Source: Planctomycetota bacterium (GTDB lineage Bacteria; Planctomycetota; B15-G4). From it: 64,000 bases of DNA. This document shows positions 40,653 to 50,217 of this stretch, piece by piece. Where the stretch lies: positions 1 to 64,000 of the forward strand of contig JAQWOM010000028.1 of the NCBI GenBank assembly GCA_029245865.1, written 5' to 3'. The notes under the pieces are model-generated. The model did no database searches and was not told the origin of the DNA. It worked only from the letters and a program-made list of their open reading frames with translations. A program made the position numbers and the translations under genes. The first letter of the stretch is position 1, and each line of letters opens with the position of its first letter.

Positions 40653-43376
40653 TCACCGCTTCATGGATTCCAGGGCTTCTAGAAGCGCTGAAATTCGGTC
40701 GCGCTCGGCCCCCAGCTCATCGCGACGCGCTTGCTCGCGCTCCACAATCTCTGCGGGCGCACGACTTACAAAGCTCTCGTTCAGCAGCTTCCCGTTCACT
40801 CCGGCGAGTTGCTTTTCGACTTTGCCGAGCGTGCGTTCGAGATCTTTCTTTTGTGCTTCCTTGTCAACCAAGCCGTCGAGATCCAACAACACCTCGAAGG
40901 CTGCAGGCGAGTCGCCAGCCAGATCAACAGCTGCACCTTCCGGACGAGTCGGACTTGCCCCCGCCAGCAAGCTCTCCAAGTTAGCCAGTTGCTTCACGAG
41001 CACCCCCGCCTCGGCCAAGTGTTCGGCCCGGGGGGCATCCAGAACCACAACTGTGACCTTCGCCGGCTTGGATTCAGCCACATCGTTTTGCTGTCGAAGC
41101 TTGCGGACCGAAGCGACGACGAGGCGGCCCGCATCAAGCGCCGCCTCTGCTGCTGGATCAGATGACAGCCCCTCCACGCTCGGGAAACTTGCCCCGGCGA
41201 GAAGTTCTGGGAGATCGCTCTCAGAGGCTCCACACAACCGCTGCCACACGGCCTCGGTAACAAAAGGGGCCAACGGATGCAGCAGGCTGAGAATGTCACC
41301 CAGTACGCGACCCAGCACGGCAGAGGCCACAGCGTCAGCCGTGCCGTCCTCTCTTTCGAGACGAGGCTTCACTGCCTCGACATACCAGTCGCAGAAATCA
41401 TTCCACACAAACCGGTAGAGCGCGTTGGCGGCATCGTTGAACTCGTAGCGCTCGTAATGTCCATCCACCGCCTCGATCGTGCTGCGCAAGCGCGAGAGGA
41501 TCCAACGATCCTCAAGCGCTGTCACCGAACCAGAGTCGAAAGCAGGCAAGCGGCCAGCCTTGCTGAGAACAAAGCGTGAAGCGTTCCAGAGCTTGTTCAC
41601 GAAGTTGCGACCCATTTCGAACTTCTCAGGGGACAACTTCGTGTCCTGCCCCTCCTTGGTAAGCATCACCAATGAGAAACGCACCGCATCAGCGCCGTAC
41701 TGGCTGATCATGTCCAGAGGGTCGATCCCATTGCCCGCGCTCTTGCTCATGCGGCGACCCTGGCCATCGAGCACGGTGGCATGGATAAAGCAGGTGCTGA
41801 ACGGACAGCGCTCATCTTCTGGACGCTTGTCCATGAAGGCATAGCCAGCCATCACCATCCGAGCCACCCAGAGGTAGATGATCTCGCTCGCTGTCGACAA
41901 GAATTGCGTCGGATAGAAACGTGCCAGGTCATCCGAATCCTCTGGCCAACCCAGTGTCGCCATCGGCCAGAGCCATGAAGAAGCCCACGTATCGAGCACG
42001 TCCGGGTCTTGCCGCACGATGGGCTTGCCTGTCTCCGGATGGGGGGCGCCCACTTCCAGATCCGTCGTCGAAGCGACAGGAACTCCGTCCTCGTCGTACC
42101 AGACGGGAATCCGATGCCCCCACCAAAGCTGGCGGGAAATACACCAGTCCCGCACGTTTTCCAACCAATCTAGGTAGACCTTGGACCAGCGAGCTGGCTT
42201 GAACGTCAGCGCGCCATCCTTGACCGCCTTGATCGCAGGCTGGGCCAACGGCTCCATCTTCACGAACCACTGCTCGCTCACGATCGGCTCAATGGGGCTC
42301 TTGCTGCGATCGCTCACAGACACGTTGTGCTCGATGTCCTTGATACCGCCCAACAAGCCCAAGTCGTCCATGGCCTTCACGACGGCTCGGCGCGCCTTCT
42401 CACGCGGCATGCCTGCAAAGCGACCGGCCGCATCGGACAGCGTTCCGTCTTTCTCCATGATGTTCACGATGGGCAGGCGGTGACGGGCGCCACGCTCATA
42501 ATCCGCCGCATCGTGGCCTGGTGTCACCTTCACCGCACCGGTGCCAAATGCCTTGTCGACACTCTCGTCAGCAACAATCGGAATGCTGCGGTCCATGAGA
42601 GGAAGGCGCACCGTCTTGCCGACCAAATCCTGGAATCGCTCGTCATCCGGGTGTACGGCCACGCCCGTATCGCCCAACATGGTTTCGGGGCGCGTCGTCG
42701 AAACGCAAAGGAAGCGGCCCTCTTCCCCTTCTACGGGATATTTCAATTCCCACAGGTGCCCGGCCTTCGTGACGTATTCGATTTCGTCATCAGAGACGGC
42801 CGTTTGCAGCACGCAGTCCCAGTTCACGAGGCGTGCGCCTCGATAAACAAGGCCTTCCTTCCACAGGCGCACAAAAGCCACGCGCACCGCGTGCGACATA
42901 TTGGGGTCCAGAGTGAAGGCAGTCCGTGACCAATCGCAGGACGCTCCCAATTTTTTGAACTGATCAAGAATGGTGCTGCCGTGTTCTTCCTTCCAGTCCC
43001 AGATTTCCTTCAGGAAGGCTTCTCGTCCCAGGTCTTCTCGAGTCTGCTTGCGCTCGGCAAAGATCTTCTTTTCAACGACGGCCTGCGTTGCGATGCCGGC
43101 ATGGTCTGTCCCTGGAACCCACAGCGTGTCGAAACCCGACATGCGTCGGTGTCGCGCCACGATGTCCTGAAGCGTCCCATTGAGCGCGTGCCCCATGTGC
43201 AGCACCCCTGTCACATTCGGGGGCGGAATCATGATGGTGAATGTCGGGCGCGAGCTTCCCTCGGCTGGCGTGAAGATGCCCGAGGCATCCCATCGGGCGC
43301 GCATCACATCCTCGATAGAACCCGGGTCGTAACGAGAAGCCATCTCATCGAGGGGGCGGGCATCGGTGCGACTCAT
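40653..43376 (-). CDS. valS: valyl-tRNA synthetase
   Basis: PPPNVTGVLHMGHAL (HIGH-like), GRRMSKSAGNGIDP (KMSKS), C-terminal coiled coil. Confidence 0.97.
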   Translation of the reverse strand: MSRTDARPLDEMASRYDPGSIEDVMRARWDASGIFTPAEGSSRPTFTIMIPPPNVTGVLHMGHALNGTLQDIVARHRRMSGFDTLWVPGTDHAGIATQAVVEKKIFAERKQTREDLGREAFLKEIWDWKEEHGSTILDQFKKLGASCDWSRTAFTLDPNMSHAVRVAFVRLWKEGLVYRGARLVNWDCVLQTAVSDDEIEYVTKAGHLWELKYPVEGEEGRFLCVSTTRPETMLGDTGVAVHPDDERFQDLVGKTVRLPLMDRSIPIVADESVDKAFGTGAVKVTPGHDAADYERGARHRLPIVNIMEKDGTLSDAAGRFAGMPREKARRAVVKAMDDLGLLGGIKDIEHNVSVSDRSKSPIEPIVSEQWFVKMEPLAQPAIKAVKDGALTFKPARWSKVYLDWLENVRDWCISRQLWWGHRIPVWYDEDGVPVASTTDLEVGAPHPETGKPIVRQDPDVLDTWASSWLWPMATLGWPEDSDDLARFYPTQFLSTASEIIYLWVARMVMAGYAFMDKRPEDERCPFSTCFIHATVLDGQGRRMSKSAGNGIDPLDMISQYGADAVRFSLVMLTKEGQDTKLSPEKFEMGRNFVNKLWNASRFVLSKAGRLPAFDSGSVTALEDRWILSRLRSTIEAVDGHYERYEFNDAANALYRFVWNDFCDWYVEAVKPRLEREDGTADAVASAVLGRVLGDILSLLHPLAPFVTEAVWQRLCGASESDLPELLAGASFPSVEGLSSDPAAEAALDAGRLVVASVRKLRQQNDVAESKPAKVTVVVLDAPRAEHLAEAGVLVKQLANLESLLAGASPTRPEGAAVDLAGDSPAAFEVLLDLDGLVDKEAQKKDLERTLGKVEKQLAGVNGKLLNESFVSRAPAEIVEREQARRDELGAERDRISALLEALESMKR

Positions 43377-44638
43377 GTCGGATTTCTCGTGCTGCAATTT
43401 TCGGAAGCTGTCATGTCGTCCTGAGTCTTTCTGGTGACCCCATCCGAGTTGGGTTTGAGAAGCAGTTCCAGCAAGGAATAGCCGGGGTCCACGACGAGGT
43501 CGCCCTTGGCTGCGTCGGCCTCGGTGTACCGCACCTCGCGATGAGACGACACCCCCGGCCCCCACAACGCGAAGGGAACCAAGTCATGCATGCCCTCACT
43601 GCCCACGAGTGCTGACGTCATATGGTCCGTCGTCACCAGCAACCTCACATCGTCACGCCCACGTAAATCGGCCAGAGCAGGCCCTACGAGACGGCGATCC
43701 ATCTCTTCCAGAGCGCGCTGCTTGAGACGCACATCAGTCTGATGGCAGGCCTCGTTGGCAGCGGCCACATGCACCAGGACCACATCGTGGCTCTCCAGAA
43801 GGTCAAAAGCTGCGGACAGCTTTTCCTCATAGGACGTCTCGAAGTCGCCAGTCGCCCCCGGAAGAGTGGGAACCGTCGCGCCCACCGCCCGCCCCAGCCC
43901 CCGGGCAAGCGGCACAGCGCCGACCACGCCCAGCCGACGCCCGGTCTTCACTTCGAAGGGTTCGATGACTGGCTGGCTTCCACCGCCCCACAGCCAGATG
44001 CGATCGGCTGGGTTCTCGTTCAAATCGAGGCGTACACGATTCACATCGTGCTCGCCAAGAACCTGCGCCGCCTGCTCCATGATGTGTGTCAAAAAGGGTC
44101 CATCCGGACCCTCTGGCTGGTGGTCTTGAACGGGCAACCCCTGCGCGCGCGCTGGCGGAACCGTCTTGGCATCCAGCGCTCCTCGGCCGTGAATCACCAT
44201 GAGGTTTCGGTAGCCAAGCCCTCCATGGAACGAGAGGTGTTCACTTCCGAGTTGGGCGTTGAGTGCTGCGATCAGTACGGCCGCCTCCTCGGAACCAATG
44301 GGGCCTGCTTGAAAATCGACCAGATGCTCACGGAAGGTCGACGCAAAGTTCATGCGAAATGCGTAATCGTCGGAGGCCAGGTTCACCCCCAAGCCCAAGG
44401 CCTCCAGACCTGCGCGACTGACCTGCTCGCGGCGTGGGTCGTAGCCCAGCAGCGAGATCAGCGCGGCGTCACTAGAAATGGGCAGCCCCGCCGGAACCGG
44501 ACGCACCGTGCCCAGACGCCCTTCCCGTGCAACCGTATCCAGATGCGGCGTCTCGGCCGCCGCGAGAGGCGTCTGACCCTCCAGGGACGGAACGGGCAGG
44601 TCTGACAGACCTGTCGGCAGAAGGATGAGGGCCTTCAT
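43373..44638 (-). CDS. apgM: 2,3-bisphosphoglycerate-independent phosphoglycerate mutase, ApgM type
   Basis: LEGQTPLAAAETPHLDTVAREG, ISSDAALISLLGYDP, LVTTDHMTS. Confidence 0.88.
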   Translation of the reverse strand: MKALILLPTGLSDLPVPSLEGQTPLAAAETPHLDTVAREGRLGTVRPVPAGLPISSDAALISLLGYDPRREQVSRAGLEALGLGVNLASDDYAFRMNFASTFREHLVDFQAGPIGSEEAAVLIAALNAQLGSEHLSFHGGLGYRNLMVIHGRGALDAKTVPPARAQGLPVQDHQPEGPDGPFLTHIMEQAAQVLGEHDVNRVRLDLNENPADRIWLWGGGSQPVIEPFEVKTGRRLGVVGAVPLARGLGRAVGATVPTLPGATGDFETSYEEKLSAAFDLLESHDVVLVHVAAANEACHQTDVRLKQRALEEMDRRLVGPALADLRGRDDVRLLVTTDHMTSALVGSEGMHDLVPFALWGPGVSSHREVRYTEADAAKGDLVVDPGYSLLELLLKPNSDGVTRKTQDDMTASENCSTRNPT

Positions 44639-44644
44639 CAACGA

Positions 44645-45427
44645 TCAGGCGTCATCAGGAAGAATGACGCGGCCTTCGACTTGCGAGTAGTCCACGCTGC
44701 CCGAACCATCGTCTTCCACCCGGAAGTCGCCTCCGACCAGACGTACATCGATGCTGCCCGAACCATCGTCTTCCACGATGACATCGCCTCGGACATCTTC
44801 CACGAAGATGGATCCCGAGCCATCGTCCTCAATGGTCACCGAGCCCTCCACGCGACGCACTTCCATGTTTCCTGAGCCATCATCGATCCATACGCTTCCC
44901 GTCACACCCGTGAGGCTCAGGCTTCCCGAGCCATCGTCGATGCGCACATCACCATGAATGTCTGAGAGTTCGATAGACCCCGAGCCATCGTCGATCTCCA
45001 CCCCAGCAACGCCCTGCATGCTGATGGCGCCTGAGCCGTTCTTAACACGCACAGGAATACCCGGAGGCATCTGAACGGTGAGGTCGAGTCCAAAGCCCAC
45101 GTTGGAAATGTCAGGAAACACCGAGGCAAGCTTCAGCACACCATCTGCAGACTCGACCTTGAGCTGAACCAGAGGCAGTTGCTCGAGTTCCGAGGAGCAA
45201 GCCTCTCCTGTGATTTTCACCTCGGTGAGGTCCGGAACCACCTCCACCACCAAGTTTCCGGCTTCAAGGTCGATGTGCATCGACTCGCCAGCCGCGACCT
45301 GAGCCGTCTGAGGTTCGATCGGCTGCGTATGCGCGCATGGCGGGGTCCCAATCCCAAATTGCCCACAAGCCAACGGCAGGAGAGCGCTGAAGCTCACGAC
45401 ACATCTCCAGGCAATCATTTGCGACAT
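44645..45427 (-). CDS. exported protein with tandem DDGSGS repeats (DUF4097-like beta-helix)
   Basis: Six ~18-19-aa units I/VxDDGSGSxxVxxVxGxV; N-terminal hydrophobic signal. Confidence 0.75.
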   Translation of the reverse strand: MSQMIAWRCVVSFSALLPLACGQFGIGTPPCAHTQPIEPQTAQVAAGESMHIDLEAGNLVVEVVPDLTEVKITGEACSSELEQLPLVQLKVESADGVLKLASVFPDISNVGFGLDLTVQMPPGIPVRVKNGSGAISMQGVAGVEIDDGSGSIELSDIHGDVRIDDGSGSLSLTGVTGSVWIDDGSGNMEVRRVEGSVTIEDDGSGSIFVEDVRGDVIVEDDGSGSIDVRLVGGDFRVEDDGSGSVDYSQVEGRVILPDDA

Positions 45428-45562
45428 GCTGTTTTCTCCGATCGAATCGCCGTGTGAAAAAGCTCGTGCGGGACCAAGGCTCTCCCAAGATTCAGTATCG
45501 CAAGAATAGAACTCAAAGAACGAATCCCGCCGGGGGGCCGGTGAGGCACTTACGGCCCTGTC

Positions 45563-46327
45563 TCACAACATACGACGCAACTCCAACTGCAAGCCCTGCT
45601 CGTCATGGAAGCGCAACAATCGCCCCTCCTCTCCGACCCAGAGAGACACGCTTCGGAGCTTTCCCCTCTCGGCCGTCTCGTATTCGAAGCGCCAGGCCTT
45701 CACACGCTGCCCCTCGATTTCCAGTTCCTCACATCCCGAGCAACGCACAGAACGCCCCTTTTCAACAGCAGGGTGGGCTCCGAGCGAGAGGAACGTCAGC
45801 TGCGTCTCCGAGCCAACCTCACGGGGCAACAAACCCGCGAGCCTCATGAGCCCTTGTCGGATGAGAAAGCGCTCCGGCACCTGGAGATCGACCTCACTTT
45901 CGAAGGTCGTGCCTCTCGCCCAACCCTCTGAGATTTCGACTCGCGAATTGGCCGGCGTGTCGGTCCGCGCCGGCAACTGCCCCTCGACCACCTGCGGAGT
46001 GAAGTGGTCATCCAGGCGGCAGCGCGAGATAAAGGCGTAATCCACCAGTTCAGCTTCGCCAGTCGGATCTACAACCCGCGCCGCGTCTTCCATGAGAACG
46101 AAACGCTCGCCTGCTTCCTCCTGAAGACTCTGCCGGAGGGTCATACGGCCCACAGGCTGCCCACGGTCCAAGACGGTGTAGGTGCTGACGGGCCAGGCCT
46201 CGAGCAGTTCGGCCACGCGACCCTGCCAATCAGGCTCGATCGGTTTATAGGTGTGAGAAGCGCATCCAGCGAGCCAACTCACGCATAAGACCTGCAGCAG
46301 CTGTCGTAGGGAGGGTCTTGGGCGCAT
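45563..46327 (-). CDS. uncharacterised lipoprotein
   Basis: N-terminus MRPRPSLRQLLQVLCVSWLAGCASH with canonical LAGC lipobox. Confidence 0.65.
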   Translation of the reverse strand: MRPRPSLRQLLQVLCVSWLAGCASHTYKPIEPDWQGRVAELLEAWPVSTYTVLDRGQPVGRMTLRQSLQEEAGERFVLMEDAARVVDPTGEAELVDYAFISRCRLDDHFTPQVVEGQLPARTDTPANSRVEISEGWARGTTFESEVDLQVPERFLIRQGLMRLAGLLPREVGSETQLTFLSLGAHPAVEKGRSVRCSGCEELEIEGQRVKAWRFEYETAERGKLRSVSLWVGEEGRLLRFHDEQGLQLELRRML

Positions 46328-46406
46328 GGACTGATAGGATACCGCCCAGCCCTCCCATGACCTCCATCTGCGCCTTTACGGCGCTCCCATCAGGATTCAG
46401 ACAGCC

Positions 46407-47219
46407 ATGCGCATCGGCTCACTCGACTTCGTGCCAGGCGGCCCCTTGCTGCTCATGGCGGGACCTTGCGTCCTCGAGGACGACAAGACGCCCTTCGAAA
46501 TCGCGCGACAGCTGCGCGAGATGACGGGCGCCCTCGGCATGCCCTTTGTCTTCAAGGCCAGCTACGACAAGGCCAACCGCACGTCCAAGGACGCTTTTCG
46601 TGGGCCCGGCCCTGAGGAGGGGCTCGCTCTGTTGGCGGCAATTCGCGACGAGATCGGCGTGCCGGTGATGACCGACGTTCATGAACCGGAACATTGCGCC
46701 CTGGCCGTTGGCAAGGTGGACATGCTCCAGATCCCAGCTTTTCTCTGCAGGCAAACCGACCTCCTGGTCGCGGCAGGAAACTCGGGCCTCGCCGTGAACA
46801 TCAAGAAAGGTCAGTTTCTCGCGCCGTGGGACATCGAACACTGTCTGGGCAAGGTGCGCAGCACGGGAAACGAACAGGTCTGCGTCACGGACCGCGGATA
46901 CAGCTTCGGATACAACGCGCTCGTCAGCGACATGCGCGCCATTCCTCAGATGAAGCGCTTTGGGGTGCCCGTCGTTTTCGACGCGACACATAGCGTGCAA
47001 CAGCCAGGGGGAGCCGGGTCTTCAACCTCCGGCGACCGAAGCATGGCGCCCATCTTGGCCCGCGCAGCGGTGGCGGCCGGCGCGGATGCCGTCTTCGCAG
47101 AAACGCATCCCGAGCCAGACAAGGCAAAATCAGACGGTCCCAACATGATCCCTCTGGGTGAGTTGTCCCAGCTCCTCGCCACCCTTCAACGCGTCCAGGC
47201 CGCCATTCGCGAGGACTGA
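46407..47219 (+). CDS. kdsA: 3-deoxy-8-phosphooctulonate (KDO-8-P) synthase
   Basis: MAGPCVLED, FKASYDKANRTS, IPAFLCRQTDLLVAAG, DATHSVQQPGG. Confidence 0.95.
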   Translation: MRIGSLDFVPGGPLLLMAGPCVLEDDKTPFEIARQLREMTGALGMPFVFKASYDKANRTSKDAFRGPGPEEGLALLAAIRDEIGVPVMTDVHEPEHCALAVGKVDMLQIPAFLCRQTDLLVAAGNSGLAVNIKKGQFLAPWDIEHCLGKVRSTGNEQVCVTDRGYSFGYNALVSDMRAIPQMKRFGVPVVFDATHSVQQPGGAGSSTSGDRSMAPILARAAVAAGADAVFAETHPEPDKAKSDGPNMIPLGELSQLLATLQRVQAAIRED

Positions 47220-47225
47220 CGCAGC

Positions 47226-47597
47226 TCACCCGCGAACAGCGTTGCTTACGGCCTCCATCAGAAGGTTCAGCGCGTGCCGGTGCATCGCCTCCGGCTCGCC
47301 GTAAGCCTCGACAAAGCGCTCTCGCAGCTGCTCCGGAAGCCCTGCGCCCAGAACCAATCCGGGGAGCAGTTCGGTCGCAGCCGAAGACATGCCAAGCGCA
47401 GCGGGACATCCGGTTGCCTGAAAGCCCGCTGCCCCCACGCACCCCTCCTCGACACGAAGAAAAATGACCAGGAGATCGCGACAGGCGGGGTTCTGCGCTT
47501 CTCCCCGATGGGTGGCCCCCCCGGCAGGCTCGCCCACATGGCGTGGATCTCGCAGGTGCTGGAGAAGTGCTTCGGGGAGGCGGTTCATGGGGCGCAT
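47226..47597 (-). CDS. IscU/NifU N-terminal-like Fe-S scaffold-like protein
   Basis: LRDPRHVGEPAG...AQNPACRDLLVIFLRVEEG...ATGCPAALGMSSAATELLPG resembles NPxCGD...GCxAxxASSS. Confidence 0.7.
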   Translation of the reverse strand: MRPMNRLPEALLQHLRDPRHVGEPAGGATHRGEAQNPACRDLLVIFLRVEEGCVGAAGFQATGCPAALGMSSAATELLPGLVLGAGLPEQLRERFVEAYGEPEAMHRHALNLLMEAVSNAVRG

Positions 47598-47697
47598 GCT
47601 ACCGCCGGAGCACCCGCTTTGCCCTCGCCCTCAAGTGACCTATGATCACTTGCTCCCCTGACCCTCCCTCTCCACTCCAGCATCCCGGACCTCCCTC

Positions 47698-48183
47698 ATG
47701 GCCTTCTTCATTCTCGAAGAGAAGTGCGTGGGCTGCACCCTTTGTGCCAAGGAGTGCCCGATTTCGATCATCGAAGGGGAAACCAAGCAGGCTTTCCGGA
47801 TCTTTGCCCCCGAAGAGTGCATCGATTGCTCGCTCTGCGCATGGGTCTGCCCTGCCGAAGCCATCGAGAACGCCTTCGGTGTCATCCCCCCCAAGCTCAA
47901 GACCAATGAACGCCCGGTCGCCTGGGTGGATGAGGAAGGCTGCACTGGCTGCGAAGTCTGCATGGAAACCTGCCCGGTCGATGCCATCGACAAGGTGGCC
48001 TCTTTGGAGCCGGGCGACAGCTCTCCCACTCAGGTCTGCCGCGTGGACTACGACACCTGTGTGTCGTGCTCACTCTGCGCCGTCCTCTGCCCCTGGGAGA
48101 CCATCTCGATGGCACTCGATCGGGGCGAAGCCAAGGAACTCGCGGCCATGCAAGGCACCTTGCCGCTAGGGACCAGCGCCTAA
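47698..48183 (+). CDS. polyferredoxin with four [4Fe-4S] motifs
   Basis: CVGCTLCAKECP, CIDCSLCAWVCP, CTGCEVCMETCP, CVSCSLCAVLCP. Confidence 0.92.
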   Translation: MAFFILEEKCVGCTLCAKECPISIIEGETKQAFRIFAPEECIDCSLCAWVCPAEAIENAFGVIPPKLKTNERPVAWVDEEGCTGCEVCMETCPVDAIDKVASLEPGDSSPTQVCRVDYDTCVSCSLCAVLCPWETISMALDRGEAKELAAMQGTLPLGTSA

Positions 48184-48221
48184 CTCCCTCGCCGCAGACC
48201 CGGCGTCAGCTCGGATCACAA

Positions 48222-49100
48222 TCAGCTGAGGAGTGGTCGTTCTTCGAGAATGCGCCAGACGCCGTCTCGCGTCATCACGGTCTCTTGCTTCGGGCAACTC
48301 AGATCTTCCAGCAGCCGTCCGAAAGCGAGGTCGGAGGGCACCAGCACCCAGTCTCCCCGAGTCAGCGTGCCGTGAATGCTCGCCTCGCAAGGAGGCGCAG
48401 ATGCCACGGTCGTGAGCCCTTCGAAGGTTCCCGCCTGCTGCGGGCCAGGCTGAAGGGGCCAGACGTGCAAAGGATCGCATCCGTCCAGCTCTGGGCCCTG
48501 TGCCCAGCGCGACCAGGGGGCATCGACCGCAACCGGGGGAGAGCCGATCAAGACCGGGGCGAAAAGCCCCCCACACCCCTGAAGTGCACACGCAGCGACT
48601 CCCTCGGGCTGCCCATCACTCGGAGGCAACTTGCACTCGAGGAAGGTCGCCATCCGAGCAATATTTGCGGCATCAGCATCATCCACGGCCTCCAGAACTC
48701 CGACCGGAACCAGGAGGGCGTCCTTGATGAAGCCATCGTCTTTCACCCGCCCCGAGGCCACCAGGTGCTCCGGGGAAAAGCCTGCCGAAAGGGCCGCTTC
48801 CAACTCGCCCGGCGTCTGACAGCGCGCCCAGAAGCCAGCCTGCGCAAACATCCCTAGCACCACTGGCGGCCCCACACGGCCCACAGAAACTGTTCGCGGG
48901 CCTTCGCAGGCTGCAAGGCTTCGAACCAGGGCGCCGTGCGACAACAGCCAGACAGCGCGACCCTCCAGCTCTGCGGCCAGATCACCGAGATCGACTCCAT
49001 CGACGGTCAGGTGCCCCTCACGAAGCACACAGGGCGCCGGATCGTTCTCGTCAAACGCTGCGTCAGCCGGACAGGCATCGGCGCCGCCTGGCTCCGTCAC
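48222..49100 (-). CDS. degenerate PLP decarboxylase (LysA/alanine-racemase-fold)-like protein
   Basis: QAGFWARCQTPGELEAALSAGFSPEHLVASGRVKDDGFIKDAL and CEASIHGTLTRGDWVLVPSDLAFG resemble LysA barrel and C-terminal motifs; PLP-Lys motif not seen. Confidence 0.5.
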   Translation of the reverse strand: MTEPGGADACPADAAFDENDPAPCVLREGHLTVDGVDLGDLAAELEGRAVWLLSHGALVRSLAACEGPRTVSVGRVGPPVVLGMFAQAGFWARCQTPGELEAALSAGFSPEHLVASGRVKDDGFIKDALLVPVGVLEAVDDADAANIARMATFLECKLPPSDGQPEGVAACALQGCGGLFAPVLIGSPPVAVDAPWSRWAQGPELDGCDPLHVWPLQPGPQQAGTFEGLTTVASAPPCEASIHGTLTRGDWVLVPSDLAFGRLLEDLSCPKQETVMTRDGVWRILEERPLLS

Positions 49101-49104
49101 CGAT

Positions 49105-49851
49105 TCAGGCCTGATTCTCGAGCCGCTCGGCCAATCGGTCGAGCATGCGCCCGTGGATCTGACACACACGCGACTCGGAAATACCCTCTTTCTTTCCGAT
49201 GTCTTTCAGCGTCAGACCTTTGAAGTAGTAGCCATCGACCAGCCGTCGTTCGACGGCTGTCAGTTCGCGTCGGACCAGTTCGTAAGTCTCACGCTTGTGA
49301 AGGATGTCGGACGGTTCGGGCTGCTCACCGAGAAAGTCAGGCCGATCATCGCTCGACTCCCCATCCCCATGGTCTGGGAAAGGCACCATGGAACTGAAAT
49401 GCAGCTCCGAAAGCGCGGAGCGAAGTGTGTCGAGGCTCAGCTTGAGGTTGCGAGCCAACTCGAGGTCCGTCGGGTCACGACCCAGTTTATCGCGAAGATC
49501 CGCGATGGCCTCGTGGAGACGGGTCCCTCGGTTACGAGCTTCGCGTGGGATCCAGTCGACTTGCCGGAGGAAGTCGATCATCGCCCCGCGCACGCGTAGA
49601 CGGCAGTACGTCTCGAAACGAGCGTTCTTGTCAGGATCGAAAGCTTCGACCGACTTGAAGAGACCAAAGATGCCCGCACTCATCAGATCGTCGTGCTCCA
49701 CACTCCGTGGCAAACGAAGTGAGAGGCGATCTGCCACCATGCGCACGAGTGGCAAGTAATGCAGCACCAACTCGTCCTTGTACATACGCCTTCGCGTGTT
49801 GAGGAACTTCCCCCACAAGCTTTCCGGCGTGCCCCGACTGGCTCGTCTCAA
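49105..49851 (-). CDS. FliA/WhiG-family sigma factor
   Basis: LVLHYLPLVRMVADRL, EHDDLMSAGIFGLFKSVEAFDPDKNARFETYCRLRVRGAMIDFLRQVDWIPR; C-term HTH GLTLKDIGKKEGISESRVCQIHGRML. Confidence 0.92.
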   Translation of the reverse strand: MRRASRGTPESLWGKFLNTRRRMYKDELVLHYLPLVRMVADRLSLRLPRSVEHDDLMSAGIFGLFKSVEAFDPDKNARFETYCRLRVRGAMIDFLRQVDWIPREARNRGTRLHEAIADLRDKLGRDPTDLELARNLKLSLDTLRSALSELHFSSMVPFPDHGDGESSDDRPDFLGEQPEPSDILHKRETYELVRRELTAVERRLVDGYYFKGLTLKDIGKKEGISESRVCQIHGRMLDRLAERLENQA

Positions 49852-50217
49852 GCGAGTCTTTCCCTACGAGTTCGGATCCCGGGTCAAACTTGGCGCATGC
49901 CTATGAGCCCCCGGGATGAGTCGCCCCAACCATGGCCGACTGTATTCGCCCCCGAGTGTCTTGACCGCAGCGCGTGATTCAAGGATTTCGTACTCAAGGA
50001 ATAAGAATCTTTGCCGAGACGTTTCCAAAACGCAACAGTTCACTTTCCTGTTTCGCGGCACAGACCACGCCATCGACCACCGACTCGAAGCCGTCAAGGC
50101 GCTGTCGCACGCGACATCAGCTTCGACTTCAGCAGAGAAGCACATCAGCACGCAGGCACTGAAATTCGGGGCACTGTGCTAGCCTGTCCAGCCCAGTAGC
50201 AAGCCGGAGAGCGCGTC

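Noticed and set aside
49852-50217. Small ORFs in the sigma-nagZ intergenic region
   Set aside because: No conserved motifs or consistent start context; probably regulatory spacer.
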